This document shows positions 1 through 8,190 of a DNA stretch of 10,542 bases, in pieces. The stretch spans positions 1 through 10,542 of the forward strand of contig JAJQIE010000027.1 in assembly GCA_021199395.1 (NCBI GenBank). The letters run 5' to 3'. Source of the DNA: Lachnospiraceae bacterium. GTDB lineage: Bacteria > Bacillota > Clostridia > Lachnospirales > Lachnospiraceae. Positions within the stretch are counted from its first letter, which is position 1, and every line of letters begins with the position of its first letter. The notes beneath the pieces are model-generated. The model was given only the letters and a program-made list of their open reading frames with translations, was not told the origin of the DNA and did no database searches. The position numbers and the translations under genes were made by a program.

Positions 1-1169
1 TGGATGGGGACGAGATGACCCGTATTCTCTGGAAGATGATCAAGGAGGAGCTGATCTGTCCGTTCATTGATCTGAAAAGTGAGTATTATGATCTTGGACT
101 GAAGAACCGGAATGAGACAAATGACCAGGTAACGATCGACAGCGCGAACGCGAATAAAAAATACGGTGTGGCTGTCAAGTGCGCGACGATTACTCCCAAT
201 GCTGCCCGAATGACGGAGTACAGTCTGAAAGAAATGTGGAAGAGCCCAAACGGTACGATTCGTGCGATTCTGGATGGTACTGTTTTCCGCGCACCGATTA
301 CGGTAAAGGGCATTGAGCCGTATGTGCGGACATGGAAAAAACCGATCACCATTGCGAGACATGCCTATGGCGATGTCTACAAAAATGTCGAAATGGTGAT
401 TCCGGGACCGGGAAAGGCCGAGCTGGTATTTACCGGTGAGGATGGTATGCAGATGCGGGAGACGGTTTTTGACTACAAAGGACCAGGTGTGCTTCAGGGT
501 ATGCACAACCTGAACCAGTCGATTTCCAGCTTCGCGCGGAGCTGCTTTAATTACGCGCTTGATACCAGACAGGATCTGTGGTTTGCGACCAAGGATACGA
601 TTTCCAAAAAGTATGACCATACGTTCAAAGATATTTTTCAGGAAATCTTTGACGCGGAATACGATGAAAAATTCAAAAAAGCGGGTATTACTTATTTCTA
701 TACATTGATTGATGACGCGGTGGCGCGTGTGATGAAATCTGAGGGAGGCTTTATCTGGGCCTGCAAGAATTACGATGGCGATGTGATGAGCGATATGATT
801 TCTTCCGCCTTCGGTTCGCTGGCAATGATGACCTCTGTGCTGGTATCTCCGGATGGAAAATATGAGTATGAGGCTGCGCATGGCACGGTGCAGCGCCATT
901 ATTACAAATATCTGAAAGGCGAGGAGACTTCGACGAACTCTGTCGCGACTATTTTTGCCTGGACCGGTGCGCTCAGGAAGCGGGGCGAGCTCGACGGACT
1001 GCCCGGACTGATGCAGTATTCCGATCGAATGGAGAAAGCAGTTATCCAGACCATAGAAAACGGAAAAATGACAAAGGATCTCGCACTGATCACGACCCTG
1101 GAGGATGTAACCGTACTAAACAGTGAGGACTTTATCCGGGCAGTTCGGGAGACTTATGAGAACCTGTAA
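1..1169 (+). CDS. icd: NADP-dependent isocitrate dehydrogenase, missing its 5' end
   Basis: This enzyme converts isocitrate plus NADP+ to 2-oxoglutarate, CO2 and NADPH in the cytosol, supplying carbon for glutamate. The frame is open from the first base: bases 1-2 are the end of a probable ATG, and codons from 3 read [10 protein letters not shown], the conserved N-terminal motif of the homodimeric eukaryote-like (type II) family. The first in-window ATG at 15 is the internal Met of that motif, so the real start lies upstream and roughly 10-20 residues are missing. Other family marks are [20 protein letters not shown], a substrate-binding stretch near TPNAARM, and [20 protein letters not shown] followed by [11 protein letters not shown]. 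The Arg-His after AHGTV is the usual NADP-specificity signature of this family. The C-terminus looks complete (RETYENL, stop). No clear intrinsic terminator follows. Identification is firm; only the exact start is unknown. Confidence 0.95.
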   Translation, partial: DGDEMTRILWKMIKEELICPFIDLKSEYYDLGLKNRNETNDQVTIDSANANKKYGVAVKCATITPNAARMTEYSLKEMWKSPNGTIRAILDGTVFRAPITVKGIEPYVRTWKKPITIARHAYGDVYKNVEMVIPGPGKAELVFTGEDGMQMRETVFDYKGPGVLQGMHNLNQSISSFARSCFNYALDTRQDLWFATKDTISKKYDHTFKDIFQEIFDAEYDEKFKKAGITYFYTLIDDAVARVMKSEGGFIWACKNYDGDVMSDMISSAFGSLAMMTSVLVSPDGKYEYEAAHGTVQRHYYKYLKGEETSTNSVATIFAWTGALRKRGELDGLPGLMQYSDRMEKAVIQTIENGKMTKDLALITTLEDVTVLNSEDFIRAVRETYENL

Positions 1170-1315
1170 AGGAATGGCACTTTTGTTTGACTCATATTCC
1201 GCGGCAAAGCGTAAAATCAACGTGTCTGCGGCAGATGCTGAGGCAAACAGTCTGGTCGGGGTGTGACAATGACATTCTGTTTCCAAAATGTTTCGGTAAA
1301 AGAGCAAAAATCCAG

Positions 1316-1344
1316 TTGCGAAAAAGAAGTCATTGGGGTATACT
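1316..1344 (+). promoter_or_regulatory. Sigma-A-type promoter of the 6S RNA
   Basis: TTGCGA (1316-1321) and TATACT (1339-1344) are separated by exactly 17 bases. The predicted start is near 1351, which coincides with the first base able to join the closing stem of the 6S RNA fold. This agreement between promoter and structure is the main support. No transcription data are available. Confidence 0.78.
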
Positions 1345-1350
1345 AAGGTC

Positions 1351-1546
1351 AGTTGATTTTATTCCTGGGGTGTTCGACACTCCTGCTGTTTTGAACCTAC
1401 ATTTACTTTAAACGGGATTCCTATATCGCATCGGCCGATGCCAGGCCTCCGTTTGCAGTGGAAGGCAGACGTCGGTGCTGCGGTTACCCACCTAGCTTTG
1501 CTAGGAGTCAAAAGGCGGGAAACGGCACTCTGGGATGTCAAAACAA
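1351..1546 (+). ncRNA. ssrS: 6S RNA, RNA polymerase regulator
   Basis: 6S RNA mimics an open promoter and binds housekeeping RNA polymerase holoenzyme, especially in stationary phase. The sequence folds as one long interrupted hairpin of about 196 nt. A 9-bp closing helix pairs 1364-1372 (ccuggggug) with 1526-1534 (cacucuggg). Outer A/U pairs are possible between 1353-1360 and 1540-1546. The left side of the central bubble carries UUUUGAACCUAC (1389-1400), then an ACGGGAUUCC stretch. The right side has a perfect hairpin at 1491-1505 (cctagc-ttt-gctagg). An apical arm pairs about 1427-1450 with 1461-1482. By analogy with Bacillus subtilis 6S-1, whose product RNA begins GUUCGGUCAAAACU as I recall it, the expected product RNA here would be the complement reading down from 1400, starting near GUAGGUUCAAAACAG. 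The family call rests on recognised fold and bubble sequence, not on a covariance search. Ends are approximate. Confidence 0.85.
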
Positions 1547-1553
1547 AAATTCG

Positions 1554-1582
1554 TTGACAAAGCAGGTGGGTTGTAGTAGACT
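1554..1582 (+). promoter_or_regulatory. Promoter of the trp operon
   Basis: A perfect TTGACA (1554-1559) is followed after exactly 17 bases by TAGACT (1577-1582), with a predicted start near 1589. It lies between the 3' end of the 6S RNA and the T-box leader, so it should initiate the leader transcript. I see no Trp repressor operator or TRAP-type (G/U)AG repeat array around it, which fits control by the downstream T-box rather than at initiation. Confidence 0.85.
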
Positions 1583-1588
1583 AAACCC

Positions 1589-1998
1589 AGTTGGAAGAAC
1601 AGAAAGAGAAAACCGTTGAAGCGGAGATAAAGGCGATATATGCGCCCACAGAGAGTCCGGGTACGGCAGCTGCAGACGATCAGTGAAGTCGGTTATGACT
1701 GTTGCTGATGGAGCGAGCACTGTGCGTGGCTGAGAACCGGATGGAGAAGCAGATTGTCAAATGGACCGCGGAGGGAGCAGGGAAAGGCTGATATCGGAGA
1801 TATCGTTTGGGAATGTCTGAGGACATTCGGCGGGCGGTGACTTGTATTTACCGAGTATTCTGCGACGTGAGGGCATACGTCAGTTGCCGGAGATATGCTG
1901 GTATCTCATAAGAGCACGGGGATTCCCCCGTGAAACAGGGTGGCACCGCGGAACTATTTCGTCCCTGACAGATTGGAGAAATCTGTCAGGGATTTTTC
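1589..1998 (+). promoter_or_regulatory. Tryptophan-specific T-box leader (riboswitch) of the trp operon
   Basis: The leader senses uncharged tRNA-Trp and permits transcription of trpEGDCFBA only when tryptophan is short. The specifier loop is visible: lower helix 1621-1624 (gcgg) with 1766-1769 (ccgc), upper helix 1632-1637 (ggcgau) with 1753-1758 (auuguc), left loop strand agataaa (1625-1631), and right strand aaaUGGa with UGG at 1762-1764. The AG-rich bulge motif acagagag lies at about 1648-1655. Further hairpins occur at 1790-1804, 1811-1828, 1864-1881 and 1890-1907. Stem III is at 1915-1932. The conserved T-box AGGGUGGCACCGCGG spans 1937-1951. Its UGGC (1941-1944) can pair with GCCA, as expected for tRNA-Trp with discriminator G. 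The antiterminator 3' strand (about 1957-1966) overlaps the terminator 5' arm. Amino-acid assignment from the UGG in the folded loop agrees with the downstream genes. Confidence 0.95.
1962..1997 (+). terminator. T-box-controlled intrinsic terminator
   Basis: A 13-bp perfect stem pairs 1962-1974 (tccctgacagatt) with 1980-1992, with a 5-nt loop (ggaga), followed by TTTTT at 1993-1997. Its 5' arm contains the CCCU needed by the competing antiterminator with AGGG at 1937-1940. The two folds are therefore mutually exclusive, the standard T-box switch. Confidence 0.95.
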
Positions 1999-2031
1999 TA
2001 TGATATAGGAAACTTCGTTCCCTATATCATA
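1999..2031 (+). repeat. Perfect palindrome between the leader terminator and trpE
   Basis: Arms 1999-2009 (tatgatatagg) and 2021-2031 (cctatatcata) pair over 11 bp. An A/C mismatch and a further 3-bp inner stem (aac/gtt) surround a ttc loop. It starts immediately after the terminator's T-run and is not followed by a T-tract on either strand, so it is not itself a convincing terminator. It could be an mRNA 5' stabilising hairpin on antiterminated trp mRNA, a protein-binding site, or one copy of an interspersed palindromic repeat. Only one copy is present in this window. Confidence 0.7.
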
Positions 2032-2108
2032 AAACGCTCCGCGGGATGCACACTTTGTTTTATACAGACGGGTAAGGAAATTTTGCGGCGAACAGGAGGA
2101 GGGACAAT

Positions 2109-3599
2109 ATGTATCCATCTTTAGAGGAAGCTAAAACAATCGCTTCTTCCGGAGAATACCGGAGGATCCCGGTGTGCCGGGAGCTGTATTCGGATCGGTT
2201 TACGCCGATCGAGGTGATGCGGACATTGCGGGCGGCGAGCCGCCACTGCTATATGCTGGAAAGTGCGGAGGCGCACCAGCAATGGGGAAGATATACCTTT
2301 CTCGGCTATGCGCCCACGCTGGAGCTTACCTGTGCAGACGGTCAGGTGAAGCTGCGCCGCGGGGAGGATGTGGCGGGCGGCCAGGTGACGGAGGAGATGC
2401 GGACGGAGAGCCCGCAGAGCGTGATCCGGGAAATCCTGGCAGCCAATAAAAGCCCGAAAATGCCCGGAATGCCTTCCTTCACGGGCGGGCTGGTCGGATA
2501 TTTTTCTTATGATTATATCTGCTACAGTGAGCCGACGTTGAAATTCACCGGAGAGGATGAGGATAATTTTCAGGACGCGGATCTGATGCTGTTTGACCGG
2601 GTGATTGCGTTTGACAATTACCGACAGAAGCTGATTTTGATCTGTGGTGTGGAAACGGCGCGGCTGGAGGAATCCTACCAGGAGGCGGAAAGAAAGCTGG
2701 AGGAAATTGAGCATTTGCTGAAAAGCGGCGTCAGGGCCTATTTCGCACCGCTTCATCTGAAAGAGGAGATTACGCCGTGCTTTTCGCGGGAATGCTATAA
2801 AGAGATGGTGGAAAAGGCGAGACATTATATCCGTGAGGGCGATATTTTTCAGGTAGTGCTCTCGAATCCGATGCAGGCGGAGGCAGAGGGAAGCCTTTTT
2901 GACGCATACCGCGTGCTCAGGACATCGAATCCATCTCCCTATATGTTCTACTTTACGAGCGACGACATCGAGCTGGTCGGCGCTTCGCCGGAGACACTGG
3001 TTAAGCTGCAGGACGGCACGCTCCACACCTTCCCGCTGGCGGGGACCAGGCCGCGGGGCGCTACTGAGGAGGAGGATCAGCGCCTGGAAGCCGAGCTGCT
3101 TGCGGATGAAAAGGAGCTTTCCGAGCACAATATGCTGGTAGACCTTGGGCGGAACGATATCGGAAAGATCAGCGAGATCGGCAGCGTAGAGGTGGAAAAA
3201 AACCTTTCCATCGAGCGTTATTCCCATGTCATGCACATCGGCTCCACAGTAGCGGGGAAGATCCGTGATGACCGGGATGCGGTGGACGCCGTGGACGCGA
3301 TTCTTCCGGCCGGCACGCTTTCCGGAGCGCCCAAGCTCCGCGCCTGCCAGATCATCGACGAGCTGGAGGGCAGGAAGAGGGGCGTCTACGGAGGCGCGAT
3401 CGGTTATCTGGACTTTACCGGAAATCTCGACACCTGCATCGCAATCCGTCTGGCCTTTAAGAAAAACGGCCGGATTACGATTCGTTCCGGCGCGGGGATT
3501 GTCGCGGACAGCGTACCGGATAAGGAATTCGAGGAGTGCTGCAACAAGGCGCGGGCAGTAGTAAACGCGGTGCGCTCGGCAGAGGGAGGCGTGGAATGA
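2109..3599 (+). CDS. trpE: Anthranilate synthase component I
   Basis: This large subunit makes anthranilate from chorismate, using ammonia delivered by TrpG; it is the committed step of tryptophan synthesis. The protein is 496 residues, normal for the family. The N-terminal domain carries LESAE (about 50-54) and GRYTFLG (60-66), the region that binds feedback-inhibiting tryptophan. The C-terminal chorismate-utilising domain shows GTRPRG (312-317), EHNMLVDLGRND (339-350), PAGTLSGAPK (400-409), a GGAIGYLDFTGNLDTCIAIR stretch and GAGIVADSVPDKEFEE. The start is supported by AGGAGGAGGG at 2094-2103 just before the ATG. The TGA overlaps the trpG ATG (ATGA at 3596-3599), implying translational coupling with its glutaminase partner. 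Only one Trp codon occurs in the gene. PabB is the main alternative, but the operon and the LES feedback motif favour TrpE. Confidence 0.97.
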   Translation: MYPSLEEAKTIASSGEYRRIPVCRELYSDRFTPIEVMRTLRAASRHCYMLESAEAHQQWGRYTFLGYAPTLELTCADGQVKLRRGEDVAGGQVTEEMRTESPQSVIREILAANKSPKMPGMPSFTGGLVGYFSYDYICYSEPTLKFTGEDEDNFQDADLMLFDRVIAFDNYRQKLILICGVETARLEESYQEAERKLEEIEHLLKSGVRAYFAPLHLKEEITPCFSRECYKEMVEKARHYIREGDIFQVVLSNPMQAEAEGSLFDAYRVLRTSNPSPYMFYFTSDDIELVGASPETLVKLQDGTLHTFPLAGTRPRGATEEEDQRLEAELLADEKELSEHNMLVDLGRNDIGKISEIGSVEVEKNLSIERYSHVMHIGSTVAGKIRDDRDAVDAVDAILPAGTLSGAPKLRACQIIDELEGRKRGVYGGAIGYLDFTGNLDTCIAIRLAFKKNGRITIRSGAGIVADSVPDKEFEECCNKARAVVNAVRSAEGGVE

Positions 3600-4177
3600 T
3601 TCTTTTAATTGACAATTACGACAGCTTTTCTTATAACCTGTATCAGCTGATCGGCATGGTGCGGCCGGATATCAGAGTGCTGCGCAATGACGCCTGCACA
3701 GTAGAAGAGATCAGGGAAATGGAGCCGGAAGCGATTTTTATTTCGCCGGGACCGGGACGGCCGGAGGACGCGGGCGTCTGCGTGGAAATGATACAGAAGC
3801 TGGGAAGAAGGATTCCGATGTTTGGAGTCTGCCTCGGCCATCAGTCGATCTGCCTGGCATACGGCGCGGAGGTGACGTACGCCAGAGAGCTGATGCACGG
3901 GAAAAAATCGGAGCTGATCATTGAGCCGGACAGCGTGCTCTTTCAGGGGCTGAGCTCAGGAATGACAGCGGCGCGGTATCATTCCCTTTCTGTCAAAGAG
4001 GATACCCTGCCGGAGACTCTCAGGGTAACCGCGAGGACGGCGGATGGAGAGGTTATGGCGGTTGAGCACCGGGAACACCCGGTTTATGGAGTGCAGTTCC
4101 ATCCGGAGTCGGAGATGACGCCGGACGGGCTGCAGGTAGTTAAAAACTTTATAAACAGGATAGAGACAGATAAATAA
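3596..4177 (+). CDS. trpG: Anthranilate synthase component II, glutamine amidotransferase
   Basis: This class I glutamine amidotransferase hydrolyses glutamine and passes ammonia to TrpE. The protein is 193 residues, typical of stand-alone TrpG/PabA. It opens with [14 protein letters not shown]. The nucleophile is Cys79 in GVCLGHQSI, and the other triad residues are His169 and Glu171 in [16 protein letters not shown] (51-60) forms the conserved oxyanion-side loop. I chose the ATG at 3596 over an upstream in-frame start at 3536 because homologous sequence begins there, GGGAGG lies just upstream, and it makes a 4-bp overlap with trpE. It is not fused to trpD, unlike some bacteria. No Trp residue is present. 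It might also serve PabB in folate synthesis if no separate pabA exists, but the window cannot show this. Confidence 0.96.
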   Translation: MILLIDNYDSFSYNLYQLIGMVRPDIRVLRNDACTVEEIREMEPEAIFISPGPGRPEDAGVCVEMIQKLGRRIPMFGVCLGHQSICLAYGAEVTYARELMHGKKSELIIEPDSVLFQGLSSGMTAARYHSLSVKEDTLPETLRVTARTADGEVMAVEHREHPVYGVQFHPESEMTPDGLQVVKNFINRIETDK

Positions 4178-4260
4178 AAGATATAGAAGCAGTAAACACA
4201 ATGAACACAGGGTACAGGAACCCAAAAAGTACAAATCATTCAGAAAGGCGGGTAACAATT

Positions 4261-5271
4261 ATGATCCATGAGGCAATTATCAAGCTTTCCAACAAAGAGG
4301 ACCTCACCTATGAGGAAGCAGAGGCGGTAATGAATGAGATTATGAGCGGCGAGACGTCGCAGGTGCAGATCGCTTCGTATCTGACGGCGCTTGCAATGAA
4401 GGGGGAGACGATCGATGAGATCACGGCCTCCGCGGCGGGGATGCGCGCGAACGGCGTTCATCTGCTGCATGAGATGGATGTGCTGGAAATCGTCGGAACC
4501 GGCGGAGACAAGGCAAATTCCTTTAATATTTCGACTACGGCTTCTCTGGTAATCGCCGCGGGAGGCGTTCCGGTGGCAAAGCACGGCACCCGGGCGGCAT
4601 CCTCAAAATGCGGTGCTGCGGATGTTCTCGAAGCGCTTGGTGTGAAGATTTCCCTGTCTCCGGAAAAATGTCTGGAGCTTTTGAAGTCCATTAACATCTG
4701 CTTTTTGTTTGCTCAGACCTATCACACGGCTATGCGCTTTGTCGGACCGGTCAGGAAAGAGCTTGGGATCCGCACGGTGTTCAATATCCTTGGGGCGCTT
4801 TCCAACCCGGCGGGTGCGAATATGGAGCTGATGGGAGTGTATGAGGAGGCGCTGGTGGAGCCGCTGGCACGGGTCATGAGCAACCTTGGAGTGACGAGCG
4901 GCATGGTGGTCTATGGGCAGGATAAGCTGGATGAGATTTCCATGAGCGCCCCAACCTCTGTGTGCGAGATCCGGGATGGCAGATTCACTTCTTATGTGCT
5001 CACACCTGAGCAGTTTGGCTATGAGCGCTGCGCGAAGGAGGAGCTGGTCGGCGGGACACCGCAGGAAAATGCAGCGATCACGCGCGCGATCCTGGATGGG
5101 ACAGACCGCGGACCGAAACGTCAGGCTGTGTGCCTGAATGCGGGCGGCGCGCTCTACATCGCCGGAAAGGCAGATTCCATTGAGGCAGGCGTGCGCATGG
5201 CGGAGCAGCTGATTGACGACGGCTCCGCGAGGAGGGTGCTGGAGGCATTTATTGAAGAGAGCAATCAATAA
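4261..5271 (+). CDS. trpD: Anthranilate phosphoribosyltransferase
   Basis: TrpD joins anthranilate and PRPP to form phosphoribosyl-anthranilate. The 336-residue length is normal. Visible motifs are GTGGD (79-83, pyrophosphate binding), [11 protein letters not shown] (87-97), KHGTR (107-111), [13 protein letters not shown] (115-127), [14 protein letters not shown] (165-178), and LDEIS (223-227) with the Asp-Glu pair that binds Mg2+. The start at 4261 has AGGCGGG about 9 bases upstream; an in-frame ATG at 4201 would add 20 non-homologous residues and has no ribosome binding site. Two positions are unusual: KHGTR where the family normally has KHGNR, and LGAL (177-180) where LGPL is usual. Both are single-base changes, so they may be lineage variants. 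The gap to trpG is 83 bp. No Trp residue is present. Confidence 0.96.
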   Translation: MIHEAIIKLSNKEDLTYEEAEAVMNEIMSGETSQVQIASYLTALAMKGETIDEITASAAGMRANGVHLLHEMDVLEIVGTGGDKANSFNISTTASLVIAAGGVPVAKHGTRAASSKCGAADVLEALGVKISLSPEKCLELLKSINICFLFAQTYHTAMRFVGPVRKELGIRTVFNILGALSNPAGANMELMGVYEEALVEPLARVMSNLGVTSGMVVYGQDKLDEISMSAPTSVCEIRDGRFTSYVLTPEQFGYERCAKEELVGGTPQENAAITRAILDGTDRGPKRQAVCLNAGGALYIAGKADSIEAGVRMAEQLIDDGSARRVLEAFIEESNQ

Positions 5272-5345
5272 TGCTCCATATCTGAGCTGCCTGGTTACAA
5301 AACGGTGAAGAAAGCACCGGAGCTATTGCCTGAGGAGAATGGAAG

Positions 5346-6176
5346 ATGAATATTTTAGGAGAAATCGCGGAACGGACAAGGGAGCGTATTGCACAGGAAA
5401 AAAAGCGGGTATCGCCCGCGGCTATCCGCCGGGAGGCGGAGCTGGCGCAGAGCATGGGTTGCATGCGCACGGATTGCGAGCTTCCCTATGAGCCCTGCGC
5501 GTTTGAAAAGGCGTTGGGGACTCCGGGCGTCTCCTTTATCTGCGAGGTAAAAAAGGCGTCCCCCTCTAAGGGGCTGATCGCGCCGGATTTTCCGTATCTG
5601 CAGATTGCGCAGGAATATGAGCAGGCGGGCGCGGCGGCCATTTCCTGCCTGACGGAGCCGTATTATTTTCAGGGACAGGACGCGTATCTGCGGGAGATCG
5701 CGCAGATGGTCCGGATCCCGGTGCTGCGCAAGGATTTTACGGTGGATGAGTATATGATCTATCAGGCGCGTGCGTTTGGCGCGGGTGCGGTACTGCTGAT
5801 CTGCTCAATTCTGGACGACGGGCAGCTGAGAGCATATGGGCAGCTGGCACAGGAGCTGGGGCTTTCCGCGCTCGTCGAAGCGCACACGGAACAGGAGGTT
5901 GACCGCGCAATGCGTGCGGACGCAAGGATACTTGGCGTGAACAATCGGGATCTGAAAACATTTCAGGTTGATCTGGGCACGAGCGCGCGATTCCGCCGGA
6001 TGGTTCCGCCGGAGGTCCTTTTTGTCTCTGAGAGCGGGATTCGCAACGCGGATGATATAAGAAAGCTTGCGGAAAACGGAACAAACGCGGTGCTGATCGG
6101 AGAGACCCTGATGCGCGCCGCGGATAAAAAAGCCATGCTCAGAGAACTGCGCGGTGAGGCTCAAAACGGCGCGTAA
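5346..6176 (+). CDS. trpC: Indole-3-glycerol phosphate synthase
   Basis: TrpC closes the ring of carboxyphenylaminodeoxyribulose phosphate, with loss of CO2 and water, to give indole-3-glycerol phosphate. It is a 276-residue single (beta/alpha)8 barrel, not fused to TrpF. Motifs in order are EVKKASPSKG (67-76), VLRKDF with the catalytic Lys129, LVEAHT with Glu178 (176-181), GVNNRDL (197-203), SESGI (228-232) for phosphate, and AVLIGETLMRA (248-258). AGGAGA at 5333-5338, seven bases ahead, fixes the ATG. It follows trpD after 74 bp and precedes trpF by 58 bp. It has no Trp residue. I see no irregularity in the active-site motifs. Confidence 0.97.
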   Translation: MNILGEIAERTRERIAQEKKRVSPAAIRREAELAQSMGCMRTDCELPYEPCAFEKALGTPGVSFICEVKKASPSKGLIAPDFPYLQIAQEYEQAGAAAISCLTEPYYFQGQDAYLREIAQMVRIPVLRKDFTVDEYMIYQARAFGAGAVLLICSILDDGQLRAYGQLAQELGLSALVEAHTEQEVDRAMRADARILGVNNRDLKTFQVDLGTSARFRRMVPPEVLFVSESGIRNADDIRKLAENGTNAVLIGETLMRAADKKAMLRELRGEAQNGA

Positions 6177-6234
6177 GTAAAGTAATTTCATGGCGATTCC
6201 TGCGCTTTTTGCCGATATAGAGAGGAAATAAAGG

Positions 6235-6894
6235 ATGATGAGTGGCAATTCGGTAAAAATAAAAATATGTGGTTTATCCCGGCCGGTGGATATTGAGTAT
6301 GTCAATGAAGCCAGACCGGATTATTGCGGATTTATTATCAATGTACCAAAAAGCATACGCAACACAGCGCCGGAGCAGGTGCGTGCTCTGCGCGCAGATC
6401 TGTCGCCGGAAATCCTTCCGGTCGGCGTGTTTCGCAATGAACCGGTGGAGACGGTAGCCGGTCTGCTGAAGGACGGTACGATCAGCGTGGCGCAGCTGCA
6501 TGGCGATGAGGACGAAGCCTATATTCAGAAGCTTCGCTCTTATGGAGACTTTACGGTTTTTAAAGCGTTTCGCGCGCCGCACGCCGCGGATGGCGGGGAA
6601 GACCGCGAGCTGGCCGTTCGCTGGGCGGAGGCGGTAAATGCGAGCTCCGCCGATATGGTACTTCTGGATCACGGAGGCGGAGGCACGGGACAAACCTTTG
6701 CGTGGGAGCTGGCAAAGCTGATTCATCGTCCTTTTGTCCTGGCGGGAGGAATCGGCCCGGATAATATCAGGGCAGCTCTGGATCAGCTGCATCCCTGGGG
6801 TGTGGATATGAGCAGCAGCGTCGAGACAGGCGGAAAAAAGGACAGGGAAAAAATTCTGGCTGCCGTCGCGGGAGTGCGGAAATGGAATTGCTGA
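6235..6894 (+). CDS. trpF: Phosphoribosylanthranilate isomerase
   Basis: TrpF carries out the Amadori rearrangement of phosphoribosyl-anthranilate to the substrate of TrpC. It is a 219-residue barrel. KIKICGLS contains the catalytic Cys12, VAQLHGDE (85-92) is the conserved strand 4 region, MVLLDHGGGGTG (141-152) carries the catalytic Asp145, and VLAGGIGPDN (168-177) with GVDMSSSVETGGKKD (189-203) forms the phosphate-binding end. Two adjacent ATG codons (6235 and 6238) follow GAGGAAATAAAGG, so the start could be either. The protein contains four Trp residues, far more than the other six operon products. The gap to trpB is the longest in the operon (114 bp). Otherwise it is ordinary. Confidence 0.95.
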   Translation: MMSGNSVKIKICGLSRPVDIEYVNEARPDYCGFIINVPKSIRNTAPEQVRALRADLSPEILPVGVFRNEPVETVAGLLKDGTISVAQLHGDEDEAYIQKLRSYGDFTVFKAFRAPHAADGGEDRELAVRWAEAVNASSADMVLLDHGGGGTGQTFAWELAKLIHRPFVLAGGIGPDNIRAALDQLHPWGVDMSSSVETGGKKDREKILAAVAGVRKWNC

Positions 6895-7008
6895 CGATTT
6901 TGGCAAAACCGTTCGCTGAAAGCAGAGCTGCATGGATTTGTACCTGAAACTGTGAAGGTACTGGACGGTCACAAAAATATAAGAAAAACAGAGGACAGGA
7001 GGCTGAAA

Positions 7009-8190
7009 ATGAGCGGAAGGTTTGGAATACACGGCGGTCAGTACATTCCGGAAACACTGATGAACGCTGTGATTGAGCTGGAAGAGGCTTACAATTATTA
7101 TAAAGAGGATCCGGAATTTAACCGGGAGCTGACGGAGCTTTTCAATGACTATGCGGGCAGACCGTCGCGCCTGTACTATGCGCAGCGCATGACAGAGGAT
7201 CTCGGCGGCGCGAAGATTTATCTGAAACGGGAGGATCTGAACCACACCGGAGCGCATAAGATCAACAACGTGCTCGGCCAGGCGCTTCTGGCGAAAAAGA
7301 TGGGAAAGACCCGCCTGATCGCGGAGACCGGAGCGGGGCAGCACGGCGTAGCGACAGCGACAGCGGCGGCTTTGCTGGATATGGAATGTGAGGTTTATAT
7401 GGGCGAGGAAGACACAAAGCGCCAGGCGCTGAACGTCTATCGTATGAAGCTCCTCGGCTCTAAGGTGCATCCGGTGACGACCGGTACGGCTACTCTGAAG
7501 GACGCGGTTTCGGAGGCGATGCGCGAATGGACCAGGCGCATCGACGATACGCATTACTGTCTCGGCTCTGTGATGGGACCGCACCCGTTTCCGACAATCG
7601 TGCGTGATTTCCAGAGCGTGATCTCCAGGGAGATCAAAGAACAGCTGATGGAAAAGGAGGGGAAGCTGCCAGACGCTGTGCTCGCCTGTGTTGGCGGCGG
7701 CTCAAACGCGATTGGTACCTTTTACCATTTTATTCCGGATGAGAGCGTGCGGCTGATCGGCTGCGAGGCTGCGGGGCGCGGCGTGAACACGGCGGACACG
7801 GCGGCGACGATCGCGACCGGAAAGCTTGGTATTTTCCACGGCATGAAGTCCTACTTCTGCCAGGACGAGTACGGGCAGATCGCTCCGGTTTACTCCATCT
7901 CAGCGGGACTTGATTATCCGGGTATCGGGCCTGAGCATGCTTACCTGTACGATAAGGGGCGTGCGGAATATGTAGCTATCACAGACGACGAGGCGGTGGA
8001 GGCGTTTGAGTATCTGTCGCGCATGGAGGGCATTATTCCGGCGATCGAGAGTGCGCACGCGGTGGCATATGCCCGCAGGCTGGCTCCGACCATGGACCCG
8101 GATCAGATTATTGTCATTACGATTTCCGGTCGGGGCGATAAGGACTGTGCGGCGATCGCGCGTTACAGAGGGGAGGATATTTATGAATAA
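7009..8190 (+). CDS. trpB: Tryptophan synthase beta subunit
   Basis: TrpB condenses indole, channelled from TrpA, with serine to give tryptophan, using pyridoxal phosphate. The protein is 393 residues, a TrpB1-type length. It starts [16 protein letters not shown]. The PLP lysine is Lys84 in [14 protein letters not shown], Glu106 lies in [16 protein letters not shown] (229-236) binds the cofactor phosphate, and [15 protein letters not shown] contains the Asp of the COMM/indole region. ISGRGDKD near the C-terminus is the serine that contacts the pyridine nitrogen. I chose ATG 7009 because AGGAGG lies at 6997-7002; an upstream GTG at 6952 adds 19 residues without family character. The stop overlaps trpA by 8 bp. 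Confidence 0.97.
   Translation: MSGRFGIHGGQYIPETLMNAVIELEEAYNYYKEDPEFNRELTELFNDYAGRPSRLYYAQRMTEDLGGAKIYLKREDLNHTGAHKINNVLGQALLAKKMGKTRLIAETGAGQHGVATATAAALLDMECEVYMGEEDTKRQALNVYRMKLLGSKVHPVTTGTATLKDAVSEAMREWTRRIDDTHYCLGSVMGPHPFPTIVRDFQSVISREIKEQLMEKEGKLPDAVLACVGGGSNAIGTFYHFIPDESVRLIGCEAAGRGVNTADTAATIATGKLGIFHGMKSYFCQDEYGQIAPVYSISAGLDYPGIGPEHAYLYDKGRAEYVAITDDEAVEAFEYLSRMEGIIPAIESAHAVAYARRLAPTMDPDQIIVITISGRGDKDCAAIARYRGEDIYE

Noticed and set aside
1187..1411. A possible 74-codon gene between icd and the trp leader
   Set aside because: It runs into the 6S RNA, shows no protein family features and lacks a ribosome binding site.
1589..1998. Leader-peptide attenuation or TRAP control of the trp operon
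   Set aside because: I see no short reading frame with tandem UGG codons and no array of GAG or UAG triplets; the T-box explains the leader.
2121..3236. A 371-codon open frame on the minus strand opposite trpE
   Set aside because: It mirrors the codon pattern of trpE, has no ribosome binding site or recognisable domain, and trpE itself is certain.
4201..4260. A longer trpD starting at 4201
   Set aside because: There is no ribosome binding site before it and the extra 20 residues are not family-like; 4261 has a good site.
6952..7008. A GTG-started longer trpB
   Set aside because: The AGGAGG at 6997-7002 points to the ATG at 7009, where homologous sequence begins.
6274..7584. A 436-codon open frame on the minus strand opposite trpF and trpB
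   Set aside because: It spans two certain genes and their gap, its translation is compositionally odd (Arg, His, Cys rich), and no family is recognisable.
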